From: Diadophis punctatus similis
Lineage: Eukaryota > Chordata > Lepidosauria > Squamata > Dipsadidae
DNA: 64,000 bases
Direction of reading: 5' to 3'
Assembly (NCBI GenBank): GCA_023053685.1
Contig: JALIGW010000001.1
Span: 50,077,859-50,141,858, forward strand
Shown here: positions 50,320-61,712 of the stretch, in pieces
Position numbering within the stretch: position 1 is the first letter of the stretch
How the letters are laid out: each line of letters begins with the position of its first letter
Made by a program: the position numbers and the translations under genes
The notes under the pieces: generated by a model
Told to the model about the DNA's origin: nothing
The model's database searches: none
Seen by the model: only the letters and a program-made list of their open reading frames with translations

Positions 50320-51073
50320 GTTTAGGCAGGTTCATCCTCTGAGCTTGCTGCTTGGCTCCTGGACATTTCGTTACCAACTAGGTAACCTCTTCAGCAAGGT
50401 TTTGGGGCAAAGTGTCTTGTTTGTTATATAGGTCCTGGGTGGTCGGTTGGTCTTGAGATTGAATCACAAGATGGATTGAGTTACAAGACAGATTGGATCA
50501 CAAGACTGGTTGAATCACAAGACTGATTTTGGTCTTATGACTTCTGGTTGGTTGCTGGGAGGCATGAAATTCAATAGTCGAAGGATGATCGGTTCTGTGG
50601 TTGGTTGGTGGTTGGATGGTCCGCTTCCTTATTGGTTTGTACACTGGTGCTATGTCAGTGTGTTTGTTGATGGACCCATTGGCGGAATGTCAGGCTTCGA
50701 TAAAATTGCATGCCTGACAGGTTTTGGCATGGCCGATGACTTTGGCTTCGTCCCAGTCGAACCAGTGTTTGTTGTTGATTTGACAGTCAGTCAGGGACTT
50801 CGAGTCATGCCGTTTGACAGTCAGCTGGTGTTCATGGATTCTGGTTTTTAACTCTTGTCCTGTCTGCCGGAGTAGAACTAGTTACAATTGTTGCAACTGA
50901 TTCTGTATATTATGTTGGTGCTGTCTTCCTTCCATGTTGTCTTTGATCTTTGTACCCCGCTGAAGATGTTACCTAGTTTGGTAACGAAACATCTGGGAGG
51001 CAAGCAGCAAGCTCGGAGGACAAACCTGCCTAAATCTACAACCCGAGCTACAAATATTCTCTCCCGTCTCCAG
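50320..51073 (-). mobile_element. Penelope-like element fragment with inverted repeats and GIY-YIG remnant
   Basis: A 754-bp insert flanked by the 9-bp duplication ACTTGAATG (50311-50319 and 51074-51082). Inverted repeats of about 76 bp lie at 50321-50397 and 50959-51034 (TTTAGGCAGGTTCATCCTCT versus its complement). Between them the minus strand (50870 down to about 50610) reads RQTGQELKTRIHEHQL, HWFDWDEAKVIGHAKTCQAC and SINKHTDIAPVYKPIRK, the C-terminal GIY-YIG endonuclease region of Penelope-like elements. A stop replaces a Trp after NFIEA. The reverse transcriptase is absent. The copy is 5' truncated and inactive. Confidence 0.85.
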
Positions 51074-52054
51074 ACTTGAATGAATTGTAATTTCCAAACA
51101 GATGGGCCATTTCTTCATACTTGATGCTTTCTTACAGCACCACTTTAAACAAATGCTGATTGTTGGGTAACGTTATGTTTCAACAACAGATGCAAAGCGT
51201 TTCTCAAACCTCATTGCAGCAAGTGGGATGGACAGCATTGAAACTAAAACTGCCAAGACAATGAACAATCCTAGTCTCAAATGGAACTTTCTCTGCTGAT
51301 TGCCTAGTTACACAGTGGCTTGTTTGAGTGACAGAAATTATCACGGGATCTTAATTGACACTGACTGAGCTTCAAAAAGTTAAGCAGGTTCAGACCCGGA
51401 TTATTCTTACATGGGAGATGACCAGGAAGTTCCAAGACTGAAAACCACACTGGGAAGTCCAAAAAATTGTTTTGGAACACTTTGCATTATCTAAAAAAAA
51501 AAAGGATTTCTGTGCTGTTGCTAGAAACCTGCATGGTTGTCAGTAACAAGAAGTCAAGCTTGACTCAAGGATTGTATCTTTTAAATAATAGATTAACACC
51601 CACAGAGGACATAATTGATATTATTTCTACATGTCTAAAAGTGCCTAAATAATTTGGAACATTTTCCTTTTTAAAAAATTGTGAGACCAGAAGAGTGGAA
51701 AGTATCTAGTGCCAATAGTGTGTTAGTATTTTTGATGAATCAAAGTGTGAAAGTCGTCCTATCTTCCTGAATCGGAAACAAAATAATTCTTGTCACTTGC
51801 TAATTCTTCTTTTTCTCTTAAAAGCTATGCATCTTCCCGCTCCACCAGCATCATCTGCAAATACCTCTATAGTTTTTCTATGGTATCATTTCCATAGTGC
51901 CTCCCCCACTTATTTGGAAAATGCTGACTTATTCCCTCTCCATTTTTAAACTCTGAAAATGATTAGAAACAGCATACTAATTCAACTTTGAATATGTTAT
52001 ATGAATCATGCCTTTTCATGTTGTAATTTTTGTATGCTTGTATATATGTTAAAA

Positions 52055-52060
52055 AATAAA
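52055..52060 (+). terminator. Candidate distal SMYD2 polyadenylation signal
   Basis: AATAAA following TTGTATATATGTTAAAA, with a downstream GTGACTGACTGTGCT stretch. It lies 2.9 kb after the stop and 650 bp from the opposing candidate PTPN14 signal. It could also be a chance hexamer. Confidence 0.35.
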
Positions 52061-52167
52061 GTATCTTCTTGCACGTGACTGACTGTGCTATTCTTTGAAG
52101 TGGTTATTACTTTGCTGAAACCCAGTAAATTTTTGGACATTTTTCTTATGCTAGTTTTCTCATTCAG

Positions 52168-52345
52168 CACATATCCTGGAAACCGTGCATGGAAAGCCAG
52201 CTGGGTGGCTTTGGGTCAGTCACTCTCTCTCAGCTATCTCACGTCACAGGGCTGTTGTTGTTGTGGGGAAAAATAGGAGGGAAGAGTATTAAGTATTTTT
52301 GCCACCTTGAGTTAGTTTATAAAAATAGTAAAAGTGAGACATAAT
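52168..52345 (+). mobile_element. SINE 3' part
   Basis: GCCAGCTGGGTGGCTTTGGG, CACTCTCTCTCAGC and a tail GCCACCTTGAGTTAGTTTAT match the body and tail of the minus-strand SINE at 39216. The tRNA-like head is missing. Confidence 0.65.
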
Positions 52346-52423
52346 TAAATACAAAATAAATTACACAGAGGAAACTGATTCTAAATTAATCTAAATCTGA
52401 TGTCATCATCTTCTTTTAAATGA

Positions 52424-52642
52424 CCCCCACCTAATCCCTTGCAGGGTGGAGTCTGGGCAACTGAGCTTAGTGTTTACTGGCCGGATGCCCTTCCTGTCAA
52501 CAATGCGGAGTTATATTCAGCAGATATATTCTCATCGTGCCCAGAGAGAGAAGTATCTGCTTCTACTTAGGATTGAACTCACAGCCTCCTGATTGTGAGG
52601 CGAGAGCTCCACCTCTAGGCCACTGCACCACTCAACAGCATA
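52424..52642 (-). mobile_element. tRNA-derived SINE
   Basis: On the minus strand the head reads GAGTGGTGCAGTGGCCTAGA (A-box-like), then a B-box-like GAGTTCAATCC. The body includes GGGCATCCGGCCAGTAAACA. It lies just outside the presumed PTPN14 3' end. Confidence 0.75.
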
Positions 52643-52706
52643 TACAAAATAGTCACAGCCAATGTTTTCAAATCAATACACTGATTATTAGAAAGTTGAA
52701 AAAAGT

Positions 52707-52712
52707 TTTATT
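52707..52712 (-). terminator. Candidate PTPN14 polyadenylation signal
   Basis: TTTATT on the plus strand, AATAAA on the minus strand, at the far end of a long non-coding stretch below the PTPN14 stop. It would give a 3'UTR near 10 kb, in keeping with the very long 3'UTR known for mammalian PTPN14. Earlier AATAAA hexamers also exist, so this is a proposal. Confidence 0.4.
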
Positions 52713-53971
52713 GCATAATAAGGCTAAGCATAATCTTTTACAAAACAAAGCTTGAATCAAAATTTTCTTACATTGCAAATATTTACAAAAAGGCAGTGTA
52801 AGATGTAAAAAACATATTGCAATTATATGCTGAAGAAAAAAATTATAAAAACCAAAGGAAAGCGGAGAAAGTGCAAAATACTGTCAAAAGTCAATTGGTT
52901 TTATACAAAAAGAAACCAACAAGCATAAACTTATGTACTGATACAAATATAAAATGGCATGCATAGGTTTTTTTTAAGGCTTTCAATGGTACAAAACAAT
53001 AAGACATGGATTACGGCAACCATAATGAATTCATAAAATGACTGAACTTAATTGTTTACAAAATGTATATTTAACAAATAAGGTTTTTTTCGATGATGGC
53101 TCTGGATTTAAGTTTACAATGCAATTCTCAAGTGAGGAATAAAAATACTGCAGTAAACCAGAACAAGAACAAACCAATGATGCAAAATATAGTTAGTGTG
53201 TTAATTTCTGAAACACAAACCTGGTATAATTATATTTGGTATAATTTAGGGACCTCCATATAGAGACTTGTTTGTGAAATACCCACTTAAGATATTTGTC
53301 TCAAGGTACTAAGTTGATACTGGAGGTGATCTCAGCAGACCATTATTGTTGCTTTGCATCTTCTAGTATTACTAATGCCTTTTAGAACTGAATAGCAGCA
53401 CACACACAGATACACACACATAAGATTTCAGAAAAACATCAGTGATGAACACATTTCTAGACCCCTATGCTGACGATGAAGAGAGTTCAAATCTATTGTT
53501 GGAATGGAAGTTTACATTTCATTCTAATTGTTTCCGAAAGAAAATATTACAGAATGGCATTCAAGGCAGCTTGCAAACTTCTGTGGCAGGCACACCAAAA
53601 ATAAAAAATAAAATAAATCAAGATAAATACAAGTTATTTGAAATATATGGATATGGAGAAGTCTAACACAGCACAGAAATGCATTTTTAAAGGTAATAGT
53701 CAAACAATTAACTTTCTAGAGCTATCTTTAGTGCACAGGGCATTTTCCAATTGCTGCATGATTTCCCAATGTTCAGTAGCTCTCTTCCATCTTCTTACAA
53801 AGCAATGGCCAAAGAGACATGCCACCTATCAGGTATAGGGCTTCTAGGACAGGGCTGTGTTACCTTTTAGCAGCTAGGAATACCTCTCAACATGTTTTAG
53901 AGGTTAAGAGTTTCTCTTTTTTTGGAAGGGTCTCTCTTTTTTTTAAAGTCATTCATACAACTTGCTTTACA

Positions 53972-54107
53972 CAAGAGGTCTTCAAACTTGGCAACTTTAA
54001 GACTTGTGGACTTCAACTCCCAGAATTCTCCAGCCAGCATAGCTAGCTAGAGAATTCTGGGAGTTGAAGTCCACAAGTCTTAAAGTTGCCAAGTTTGAAG
54101 ACCCCTG
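53972..54107. mobile_element. Palindromic hAT MITE (AGGTCTTCAAACTTGG type)
   Basis: Two inverted arms share GACTTGTGGACTTCAACTCC, with a centre at GCATAGCTAGC. The tips are CAAGAGGTCTTCAAACTTGG and GTTTGAAGACCCCTG. The flanks share GCTTTACAC, consistent with an 8-bp duplication. Same family as 2143-2282. Confidence 0.85.
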
Positions 54108-55784
54108 CTTTACACTTTCCCAAATATGAGATTTATGCCAATTTTAGCAGTACTGCTCAGAAGGGTGGGGAGAGAGCACAAAACAAGGGATTGTTGGCAA
54201 CTCTGGAACTGCAAGCGGTCCCTCTTTGTCCTGTGATGTGAAGCCTAAAGCTGTAACTCAATGTGGTTTATTTCTGTGGTTTATTAACTGTAAGGTGTTA
54301 ATCCATAAAGTGAATTATGTTTCAAATACTTAATGGTGGTATATCTAAGTATGTCTAAAGTAATAGTCTTATAATTTCAATTTTTGGGGGCATGTCACTA
54401 AATAAAAATGACTTCAACTATAGCAATGGTTATAGGGTCATCCTTTACAAATTTATATAAGCCGGAACCATTGTCAATAATTCTATGACAGAACTTCCTA
54501 CATTAAATTAACTTTCCTAGCTGAAACCATGCTTTGGCTTACAGGAGACCTTTGTCTTGTTTTGCTAAAGAAAGAGAGAATGTTGTTATAAAAACAAATA
54601 GAATAACTGAATTAGAGACTAATCACAAATTCACATATGGTGTATAAGCCTAACAGAGGTGCAAAGCTGTAATGTGAGTTAAAATAATTCCCTTACTATG
54701 GAACATGATTATATCCTAATTACTTAACAATTAATATCAATTTCATTGTATTTTACACAGCCAATACTAAAAAAAGCTGAAAGAATTCAGTGCAAGGTCA
54801 GAGCATCTACAAATGTATAAGCAATGATTTGAGGACAAAATTTGGATATATGTTTCTTTTTACACTTTGGTGCTACAATGGAATATATCATGAGAAGGCA
54901 TTCTAAAAAGTATCTACATCAACATATGAATGGGTTAAATAATCTGAAAATGTGATGCCCAATGGAGTCCAGCTGAGGAAGCCCCATCCAGTATTGTCCA
55001 GGCAAAATGCATTGTAACTCCAACCATTAAACTTGTGTAGATACATTATTATGGTAGCCCTTTTTCTAAAATATAGGCTCTATTCCATGAATGTCTGAAA
55101 CATACTGGACAGTGTAAATATAGTACTGATTTAAAAGCAGATTAACCGCTTGATTTGAAGTCATGCATTCAATCATTGCTAACTGCACTTACAGTATATG
55201 GAGGAATCTGTGTTTTCAAGGTAATGGGAAGTTTTAAGTGGATTTTTAGTTAATAATGATTTCTGGTATTATTTAAGAATTGAACTGTTGTAGGATAGGC
55301 TTTATGGGTACAGGTAATATTTAAGTTAGATTTGGAAAAACAATATGAATGTAGAAATTTGCTGCCAAAATGTGAAAGCCCAGAAGGAATACGTTAAAGC
55401 AACCAATGTCACCATCAATAACTAGTCATCAGAAAGAAAGGATACAAGAAATGTTATCTATAACATAAAAACTAAATAGCATGGTTTTATATGTATATCC
55501 ATCATGAGTGATTTTAAGAGTACAATCAGATTAAAAAGGTGTGTATCTTCAGTAACTGATGTCCTTATCTTAGTGTTTTGGATTTACAAGTTAGTAATAC
55601 CCTTTTGGTTGCAACCTTTAGTAGTAATGCTTATGGCAGAAGCCATCTGTGACAAGGCAACGGGGGTGTTCATCGGAAGAATTTTATCTTTTGATCAAGA
55701 TAATTGATTATCTTGATTATCAAAGATAATTCAAAATGTACTAAATCGCTTTATTAAATACAACATAAACTTAAGAGAGAGAGA

Positions 55785-55946
55785 GCCATTTGGTGTAGTG
55801 GTTAAGGCACCAAGGCTTAAAACTGGGAGACATTAAGTTCTAGTCCCATTCTCTCTCAGCCCTAGGAAGCAGGCAAGGGCAAACCCCTTCTGAAAATTTT
55901 GCCAAGAAAATGGCAGGGATTTGTCCAGATCACCAGGAGTAAAAAA
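55785..55946 (+). mobile_element. tRNA-derived SINE with Bov-B-like tail
   Basis: The head GAGAGCCATTTGGTGTAGTG, then GTTAAGGCACC, and a B-box-like AAGTTCTAGTCCC, followed by GCAAGGGCAAACCCCTTCTG and GCCAAGAAAATGGCAGGGAT. The last part resembles the Bov-B LINE 3' end used by squamate SINEs. Confidence 0.8.
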
Positions 55947-56532
55947 ACTACTTGAAAAGGGGGGGGGGGAGAGCAATGAGGTATGGGAAACACTAGCATC
56001 CTGAAATACATTTCCAATTTTACACATCAAAAAAGGTCATGAGTTACTAAATAAAAATGTGTAAGTAATAAATGACTGCAAGGTTGATTTATTGTTTGTT
56101 ATTTTAAGGAATGCCCCTAGTATAAATTGAAAAGAGCAAGCTACTTCTATCCTGGAGTTGTGAAGTCTTGGCCCTTCAATAGAAAATGCTCCTTGTCAGG
56201 AAATTCTCCACAGTATGACATTTGGTAGACTTTTCAGAAATAAGGGTTTTAATCATGAGTAGGCAATGCAGCAGGCATGCTTACTAAAGATATAGTAAAG
56301 AAATATTTAGCATGATGGGAGTAATACTGGGGATTCATTGAAATCTTGCAAGATGTAATTAATTTAGCATAAGATCTTACTAATCTGACGCAAGGTCTCG
56401 TTAACTACTCAAAAGATTCCTCCCTGAAATCTCACATGAATTTGACAATTATTTACTGTTCCACTGTGCAGGATTATGCAGCAGAATGCAGGTATGCAAA
56501 AGGCTTAAAAGTTCAGAGCAATTCCTATAAAG

Positions 56533-56661
56533 CAGGGTTGTCAAACTCGTGGCCCGGATGCGTGACGTGCTGGCCAGCCCCCCCCCCCTTTTAGCAAAGG
56601 GGGGGAAAAGTCGTGATACGTCACGTGACGACAATGTGATGCCGCGAGTTTGACACCCCTG
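56533..56661. mobile_element. hAT element (CAGGGGTGTCAAACTC ends), copy 2
   Basis: 129 bp; ends CAGGGTTGTCAAACTCG and CGAGTTTGACACCCCTG. Exact duplication CTATAAAG (56525-56532 and 56662-56669). Much shorter than the copy at 48045, an internal deletion form with GTGACGT-rich arms. Confidence 0.92.
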
Positions 56662-57358
56662 CTATAAAGAAAGGACATTCTAGAGATACTGGTCCAGATC
56701 ATTTATAACTATCTGGAAATCAAGGAGGCTTCAATGTCAACCTGCATTATACAGTAATACACTTCATAACCCAAGTTACCTATCTGTAAGAATTCTGCCA
56801 TGTATAGAATATATTGTAATAATTTTAACAAGGATGATTTAAAAAGTGAATCATGCTAGGTTAGAATGAAACTATCTAAGGAGTAGCACTACGAAACCAA
56901 TTGCTTCCATTCAACACATGCTTTCATGGGCCATAAGATCCTTCTGTTATGTAGTTGGGGAGAAAGATTATGAAGTGTACATTGTCAGATATTGTCATTC
57001 TGCACAACATTAATTTGCTTGAGATGATATATCAATATTGCCTATTGATTTTTTTCTACAATTCCATAGTTCATTATTGTTTATATAAACCCACAAAAGG
57101 AACATTATAATTTTATTTAGTTTTTTTTGAAATTAACTTAATTTAAACCAAAATTTTGGTTCCACGGGCCATACATCTGCTAATGTGAAATTTTATCTCA
57201 GAACTGAGGTGAATAATAGATCTATGTAAATTCTAGGAAAGGGAATATAAGACCATGCTTCAACTTGATGTTCACTAATACATTTGAGTACAAGTGTCTT
57301 ACTTTAAAGCCTGCTTGCAATTGAAGTTCCATTCATCTCTCTATACTTATCAGTACAA

Positions 57359-57481
57359 TAGGGGTGTTAAATTGACGGTCTGCGGGCCGGATGCGTCACA
57401 CCCACCCCAGCTCTGCGAATGGGAAAAAAGCCGTGAAATGTCACATGACAGCAATGTGACGCCATGAGTTTGACACCCATG
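57359..57481. mobile_element. hAT element (CAGGGGTGTCAAACTC ends), copy 3
   Basis: 123 bp, tips TAGGGGTGTTAAATTGACGG and GAGTTTGACACCCATG. The flanks CAGTACAA and CAGTAAAG match at six of eight positions. An older sibling of the copy at 56533, 700 bp away. Confidence 0.8.
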
Positions 57482-58740
57482 CAGTAAAGGAACGGGCTAT
57501 CGCATCATCCTCTGAAACATTATGATATTCTGAGATTAACCACCATTGCTTTTTTTTAAAAAAAAAAAACTATCCTTGGATATATTCTTTGAAATAAGTT
57601 CATTCTTGAACTTTCTTGAAATCATTAAGATCATTAATACAATCAATTAAGTTTTGTCTTTACAGCATGACACTTAATTAACATTAGATTCTTCAAATAT
57701 TAACAAAAATAAATGCTGAGGGTCATTAAAATTTGAGCAAGACTTTTTTAAATTAAGCTTATTAAGGTCAACATTAGTATGAAAATCACACTAAAATAAT
57801 ATGTGCCTTAATAGTCTTAAATTTTTTTTTGAACACCATCCTCCTTGTAGTCATAGTGTGAAAATGATTCTTTATTATATTAGTAATGGTTCTTTATTAT
57901 ATTAGTATTAGTGGCTTGGTCTTGGGCATTTAACTGCCGGAAGTTTTCCTTTGCAATTATGTGTGCAAGATAGGTATACATTGTGACAAAAAGCCTTGGC
58001 AATGTCTCATCAATACCTCCTTTTTTAGTATCCATTATGTCTGCTTAATAAATAACTTCTTTTGGTTTGCATACTTCTAGAACAGCTAAGACTATACTGA
58101 TCACATCCTAAATCTCAGAGCAATCAGACCTTGGAGGGGATTATTTTCTCTTTCTAATTCCCTACCTGTCAGGCCAAATAGAGCAATGGGACTTGACAGC
58201 TCTGGTTTCAAACTTAATTCATCATTAGGAAATTATTCAAAAAACTATAATGAGATAACTAATTTAATACACTTTGCTTCAAGGTTTATTCCTTGGCCAG
58301 CTTCCCAGATACAAAGCGTCTCTGTTCAATTATCACGCAGATGCCACTAAAAGACTTTAAATGGTTTCAGCTAATTTAACAAGAGATATGTTGGCATTGG
58401 CAAAGATATGCTGGACTGGAAACTGCACACTAAAGAAATAAGAGTCTCTAAAGGAGCATCAACAGAAGCCATTCTCTATATATTCTTTTCCTAAACATTT
58501 AAGGTGGCTTGAATTCTGTCTTTTTCTTAGTAAGTTTGGGGTGAATTGATCAGTGATTTAGATTTAACATGTGAAACAAGTTAAGCCTATCCATATACAC
58601 TTGGAAGTAAATCCTTCGGAGATCAATGGGACCTGCTCCCAGGAACATATAGACATATATGCAGGTTTAATCCCTACAAAGAAACCTTGCAGTTTTTTTA
58701 AAAAATAAAAGTATATATTATACTATGTAAAATATAGTAC

Positions 58741-59346
58741 AAGTAGTCTTCGACTTACAGCCATTCATGTCAGGTGCAAGAAATCAGGAGTCAAGGTGGT
58801 TCAAAAGACTGCATGCTAATGCTCTTTACAAGAATCTGAACTACTAATGGTCAAAGCAAATTGGAAGTAGATGGGAGTTAAACAGAATTCAAGGAGGGCT
58901 GGACTTAGATCTCTTGTTGGTGTGAAGGAAACTCCCTCTTCCCTCAACCTTCATTTGGTAACCATTTCAAGTTACAATGGCACTGAAAAAAATGACTTAG
59001 GACCGTTTTTCACACTTACAACTGCTGTAGCATCCCCATAGTCATGTGATCAAAATCTGGGCGCTTGGCAATTTATGACAGTTGCACTGTTCTAGGGTCA
59101 TGTGATTGCCATTTGTAAACTTCCCAGCCGGCTTCCAACAAGCAATGGGGGACGCCAGATTCACTTAGTAACTGCATGATTTGCTTAACAACGGCACTGA
59201 TTTCCTTAACAATGGCAATGATTCACTAAGCAACTATTGCAAAAAAAAAGGTTTAAAATAAGGCACAACTCACTTAACAACTGCCTTGCTTAGCAATGGA
59301 AATGTTGGACTCAATTGTGGTTGTAAGTCAACAGGATTACCTGTAT
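58741..59346. repeat. GACTTAC-ended dispersed repeat with internal insertion
   Basis: The left end AAGTAGTCTTCGACTTAC and right end GTAAGTCAACAGGATTACCT are roughly inverted. The interior has GTCATGTGATCAAAATCTGG and repeated TTAACAA and CACTTAG words. Bases about 58785-58940 break the pattern and share sequence with 6870-6958. Confidence 0.6.
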
Positions 59347-59545
59347 AATATAAATATAGATAAAACACAGGCGTCAAACATTATGTTAAGAGATATTTTC
59401 CCCATTGAATATACAATGGGAATGCCTCTTCTATTCAAGAAACTGCCTGCCCTGTCACTTTGGGTGTTCATCTAAAAGAAAGCATGCTGTAGAAAGTGTG
59501 ACTGTTGCTTTGATATCATTCTTTTTATGTATATTCAATTTTAAT

Positions 59546-59936
59546 CAGGGGTGGGTTCCTACTGGTTCGGACCGGATCGCCCGAACCGGTAGCGACCCGC
59601 TGGTGACGTCACTGAACTGGATCAGCTGGTGCTGGTCCGTGGGCGCCACTAAGTTTTTTTTGGATTTTTTTGCGAATTTTTTTACTGTTTTGAAGGTTTT
59701 TCCTGTTCTGCTGCTTGTAAAAGGGCCCTCCCGCCTGCCCCCGGGTTTAAACTGACCTTTATTCCTTCGCCCTAAGCACAGCTGATCAGCTCCTCAGCTG
59801 TGTTTTGGGCTGATTCTAGCTACTGAGCATGTGCGGAAGCCAAATTGCACGAGGGAATGCGCAAATGCACGCGAGCAGGTGCGCGCAAAACATCGCGATG
59901 CGAACCGGTGGCAAAGGTAAGTGGAACCCACCCCTG
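59546..59936. mobile_element. Non-autonomous hAT element, GGTGGGTTCC / ACCGGTTC family
   Basis: 391 bp; ends CAGGGGTGGGTTCC and GGAACCCACCCCTG. Exact target duplication ATTTTAAT (59538-59545 and 59937-59944). The cleanest copy of this family, with CGGTTCGGACCGGATCGCCC near the left end and GCGAACCGG near the right end. Confidence 0.93.
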
Positions 59937-60424
59937 ATTTTAATCTACAGTTTAGTCACAAAAATAACTTCATCTCTTTTTAAAAAATCCCTATTCATTC
60001 TTACACTTTGGATTGGTTAAAAATCTTGAATCTGACTCATTTCCACAAAGTCTGTAACCCGTCCTAAGCATATCAGCTTTAATACTATGATCTAATTTAG
60101 AAATTTGGGAGGGGGGGGAGAGAGGAATCATAAGTATTTTTTAAAAGCAACACAGGATTATTATGTATAAAAGCAATATTAAAACTGGTTATAACAACTC
60201 AATGTCAGATGGATGTTTTGATGGGCAAATCATATTGTTCAGTGGGAGGGGGAAATAATTTGAATCAGGACCTGGGAGAGCGACGGCAAATCAGAGTGGA
60301 TTTGTGCCGAGATAAATGGATCAATGATTATGCGCCATCAAGTCACTGTCAATTCCTAGCGACAACATAGATTTTGTTCATGACAATCTGTCCATCATCT
60401 GATTTTTCAGGGGCAATACACAAA

Positions 60425-60580
60425 TTTAATTAATTTAATTTAATTAAAAGTTCTTATAGGCCGCCCAATCCCATAGGACTCAGGGCGGCATACAGCAAGA
60501 TAAGAACAGGTACAAATATATAAAAAACAATTAAAAAAATTACATAATTTAAAAAATAGTCTAATTTAACGTAATTATTA
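60425..60580 (-). mobile_element. L2-type LINE 3' tail
   Basis: Starts with (TTTAA)n, then TTATAGGCCGCCCAATCCCA and GGACTCAGGGCGGCATACA, the antisense L2 3' end as at 22740. 5' truncated. Confidence 0.8.
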
Positions 60581-60939
60581 TATTATGTAGAGATGATTAA
60601 AAATTATTTGTGAATCCAAGGAATGCATTGCAGCCACACAACAGAGCCTGCAGACACAAACCCTACAGTGGTTTTTAGAGCCTGAAGACACTTAGGGCAC
60701 ATACCCAAACCACTAGAACATTCTCTTTTGCAAACAATACTAAATCAGTAAGAGTTAGCATTTCCTATTCATTTAAATGGATGTATTTAAAATACTTTGA
60801 ACTGTCCTTATACCTGCTTGTCCTAGGCTACAGGTAGTTATTGGCTTATGGTAATTGGACACAAAATTAACCTCAAAAGCTGGTTGCATGTTAACCTAGT
60901 AAGATTTCTAAAAAGAGCTACACAACCGTTCTCCATATA

Positions 60940-61712
60940 TACTGTATTTTTCAGAGTATAAGACGCACCTTTTTGCCCCCCAAAAGAGGGTGGAAATGTC
61001 GGTGCGTCTTATACACCGAATACAGCAATTTTTAGCCTCCCGAAGCCCTGCCCCCGCATCCAATTTTTGCAAAAAAAGGGCTATTTTTTTGCAAAAAATG
61101 GGGGAGAGTTTGCCTTCCCCCACCCCCTAGGAGTGCTCTGCAGGCTTCCCACATCCTCTGCATGCCGTTTTGCAAAAAACCAAGCGAAAAATGGGCCGTT
61201 TTTTGCAAAAATTGGGACGTTTTTGCCTTCCCCCACCCCCTAGGATTGCTCTGCAGGCTTCCCAGATCCTCTGCATGCCCTGTTTTTGCAAAAAAAAAAA
61301 AAAAAAAACAGAGCGAAAAACGGGCCGTTTTTGCCTTCTAATTACCCCATCTAGCATGATTGGAGGAGGAATTCTGGGAGTTGAAGTCCGCTAGTCTTAA
61401 AGCTGTGAAGTTTGAAGACCCCTGGGTTAGGGGTGCAAGGGTCTTCAAATTTGGCAAGTTTAAGACTTGTGGACTTCAACTCCCATTCCTGAGCTAGCAT
61501 GACTGGAGGAGGAATTCTGGGAGTTGAAGTCCACTAGTCTTAAAGCTGTCAAGTTTGAAGTTTGTAAAAAATAAACATGGTTGTAAAAAGTATTCTGCTA
61601 CACTGGTATTTTATTAAATAATATATTACTGCACCATTTGGTTCAGAATACTTTTTTCCTTGTTTTCCTCCTCTAAAATCTAGGTGTGTCTTATACTCTG
61701 AAAAATATGGTA
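60940..61712. mobile_element. TA-flanked MITE (CCGTATTTTTCGGAG ends), copy 4, with nested palindromic MITE
   Basis: Ends TACTGTATTTTTCAGAGTAT and TACTCTGAAAAATATGGTA. The interior has three GCCTTCCCCCACCCCCTAGG-type units (about 61110-61240). One and a half copies of the GACTTCAACTCCCA palindromic hAT MITE lie at about 61360-61562. Confidence 0.75.

Larger units (their letters stand above)
49161..52060 (+). other. SMYD2 3' flank / possible 3'UTR
   Basis: No coding content supported. A short 3'UTR could end after the ATTAAA at 49489, a long one after the AATAAA at 52055. The stretch contains an L2 tail (about 50203-50290) and the Penelope-like insertion at 50320-51073. Bases 51090-52050 are AT-rich with nothing recognised. 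Confidence 0.5.

Noticed and set aside
50510..50851. A 113-codon plus-strand open frame
   Set aside because: It is antisense to the Penelope-like GIY-YIG remnant, whose minus-strand reading is the recognisable one.
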